From UBA1258 sp963643225 (GTDB lineage Bacteria; Bacillota; Clostridia; Lachnospirales; Lachnospiraceae): a DNA stretch of 32,624 nt. The notes under the pieces are model-generated. The model was not told the origin of the DNA. It ran no database searches and saw only the letters and a list, made by a program, of their open reading frames with translations. How positions within the stretch are numbered: the stretch's first letter is position 1; the number at the start of each line of letters is the position of its first letter. The stretch is taken from the NCBI GenBank assembly GCA_963643225.1, contig CAVIIX010000021.1:1-32624 (forward strand), written 5' to 3'. Positions 31,885 through 32,624 of this stretch are shown piece by piece. The translations under genes were made by a program, and so were the position numbers.

Positions 31885-32298
31885 TTAAAGTACCATTAGC
31901 AAGGTTCCTGCACCTATCAAAATACATCCTATTAAGGATTTTGCTCTAAATTGCTCATGAAGGAACACAAAAGCCAGCACCATAGTAATAATCACGCTTA
32001 ATTTATCAATTGGAACTACTTTGGACACATCTCCTATCTGCAACGCCTTATAATAGCAAAGCCATGATGCCCCCGTTGCCAGCCCTGATAAAATCAAAAA
32101 CATCCAGCTTTTCTTACTAATTTCAGTAATGCCACCTAAGCTATTCGTGATCAAGACCATTCCCCAGGCCATAACAACTACAACTAAGGTGCGAATTGCA
32201 GTTCCCAAATTTGAGTTTACGTTTTCAATGCCTACTTTTGCTAAAATTGATGTAAGAGCGGCAAACACGGCAGATAAAATAGCAAATAATACCCACAT
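31885..32298 (-). CDS. Half-size EamA/DMT-family transporter
   Basis: The 137-residue protein is one EamA domain with four or five membrane spans: WVLFAILSAVFAALTSILAK, then ASWLCYYKALQIGDVSKVVPIDKLSVIIT and the end LIGCILIGAGTLLMVL. Full drug/metabolite transporters have two such domains, so this one must dimerise, as other single-domain members do. The ATG at 32298 has AAAGGAA upstream; earlier in-frame starts (32325, 32352) lack a site. Substrate unknown. It lies in the repeat-flanked cassette with the ATC-hydrolase-family gene. Confidence 0.85.
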   Translation of the reverse strand: MWVLFAILSAVFAALTSILAKVGIENVNSNLGTAIRTLVVVVMAWGMVLITNSLGGITEISKKSWMFLILSGLATGASWLCYYKALQIGDVSKVVPIDKLSVIITMVLAFVFLHEQFRAKSLIGCILIGAGTLLMVL

Positions 32299-32344
32299 GT
32301 CTTTATTTCCTTTCTTAGAATTCATTTTTTGCATCTTTCGGTGG

Positions 32345-32529
32345 AGCACCAACCGCCTAAAGGCAGTTTGTTTTCTTTAGCTTTTGTCAATGATATTCGC
32401 AATTTGCTTTACTACGCTATACTAAAAGCGGCACTACGTGCCTTACGAGGTACTGGGCTTTTGCCAAAGCACCTCGTTCAAGAGCACTCACTGCCTAAAG
32501 GCAGTGGGTTTTCTTGAGCTTTTATAAAT
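32345..32529 (+). repeat. Degenerate 1.4-unit copy of the 140-bp repeat family
   Basis: A diverged full unit (32345-32468; its first palindrome reads aaccgcctaaaggcagtttg) is followed by a second, better kept palindrome unit (32469-32523). It ends agcttttataaat exactly like the array at 470-481. Orientation equals that at 1-480. It lies 45 bases from the stop codon of the partial ABC gene at the window edge and upstream of the EamA gene. Confidence 0.88.
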
Positions 32530-32573
32530 GCTTGTTGCACTGGCTGTGTGAAATGATGGCAAATCACATTTAT

Positions 32574-32624
32574 TTACAGCTTCCAGCTGACGGCCTGCGT
32601 TCTGGCATCGATAAAGCGTTTGTA
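32574..32624 (-). CDS. ABC exporter gene, 3' end only (runs off the window)
   Basis: The 17 codons including TAA read YKRFIDARTQAVSWKL and are identical to the end of the fragment at 30999-31190. The identity is 55 bases long (32570-32624 equals 30995-31049) and reaches the window edge. It is probably the end of an intact exporter gene, but a purely assembly-derived overlap cannot be excluded. Confidence 0.6.
   Translation of the reverse strand, partial: YKRFIDARTQAVSWKL

Noticed and set aside
30136..32529. Integron or IS element
   Set aside because: No integrase or transposase and no convincing attC structure or target-site duplication could be found; repeat-bounded cassette is as far as the sequence allows.

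Overview
The window looks like a chromosomal contig from a low-GC Gram-positive, most like a gut Clostridia/Lachnospiraceae genome. That placement is inferred from AGGAGG-type ribosome binding sites, indolepyruvate:ferredoxin oxidoreductase, a clostridial LuxR-type two-component system and c-di-GMP genes with large membrane sensors. I saw no tRNA, rRNA, CRISPR array, phage gene or transposase.

Layout. 1-480 is a tandem array of an exact 140-bp unit built around a 40-bp palindrome. 510-4655 (-) is an aryl-2-oxoacid operon, iorA-iorB-paaK-ACT regulator, with a strong promoter at 4706-4734. 4759-6577 (-) holds a diguanylate cyclase and a YhhN-family membrane protein. 6863-12293 (+) is a branched-chain amino acid ABC transporter operon (livJ, attenuator, livHMGF) ending in a cytidylate-kinase-like gene and a terminator. 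12352-14118 (-) is aspS. 14199-14390 is a cluster of hairpin repeats. 14428-17123 (-) is a three-gene SPFH/zinc-ribbon/small-membrane-protein cluster resembling Bacillus ydjGHI. 17253-20803 (-) is an overlapping three-gene sensory operon (membrane sensor, histidine kinase, LuxR response regulator), possibly started by a leaderless mRNA. 20863-23133 (-) is a membrane c-di-GMP phosphodiesterase with a dead GGDEF domain. 23266-23490 (+) is a GlsB/YeaQ-type small membrane protein. 23565-26592 (-) is nadE, a two-repeat DUF1538 membrane protein and two PII-like genes. 26709-29221 holds GIY-YIG (+), rsuA-like (-) and a divergent PTS enzyme I (-). 29388-30140 (+) is an alpha/beta hydrolase.

The right end (30136-32624) differs. 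Copies of the left-end 140-bp repeat flank a small accessory cassette. It holds an ATC-hydrolase-family gene, a TetR gene broken by two amber codons and a frameshift and fused in frame to an ABC-transporter 3' fragment, and a half-size EamA transporter. The last 55 bases exactly duplicate 30995-31049, the end of that ABC fragment.

The most interesting material is the repeats. Two families of structured intergenic elements share a GCACGTAGTGC hairpin. They sit with fixed polarity against gene 3' ends: the 140-bp family always points its AGCTTTTATAAA terminus at a stop codon, and the second family keeps three conserved blocks at exact 8-nt spacings. Both contig ends are exact 55-base copies of internal sequence. 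That is typical of a de Bruijn assembly breaking at repeats, so the array copy number should be treated with caution.
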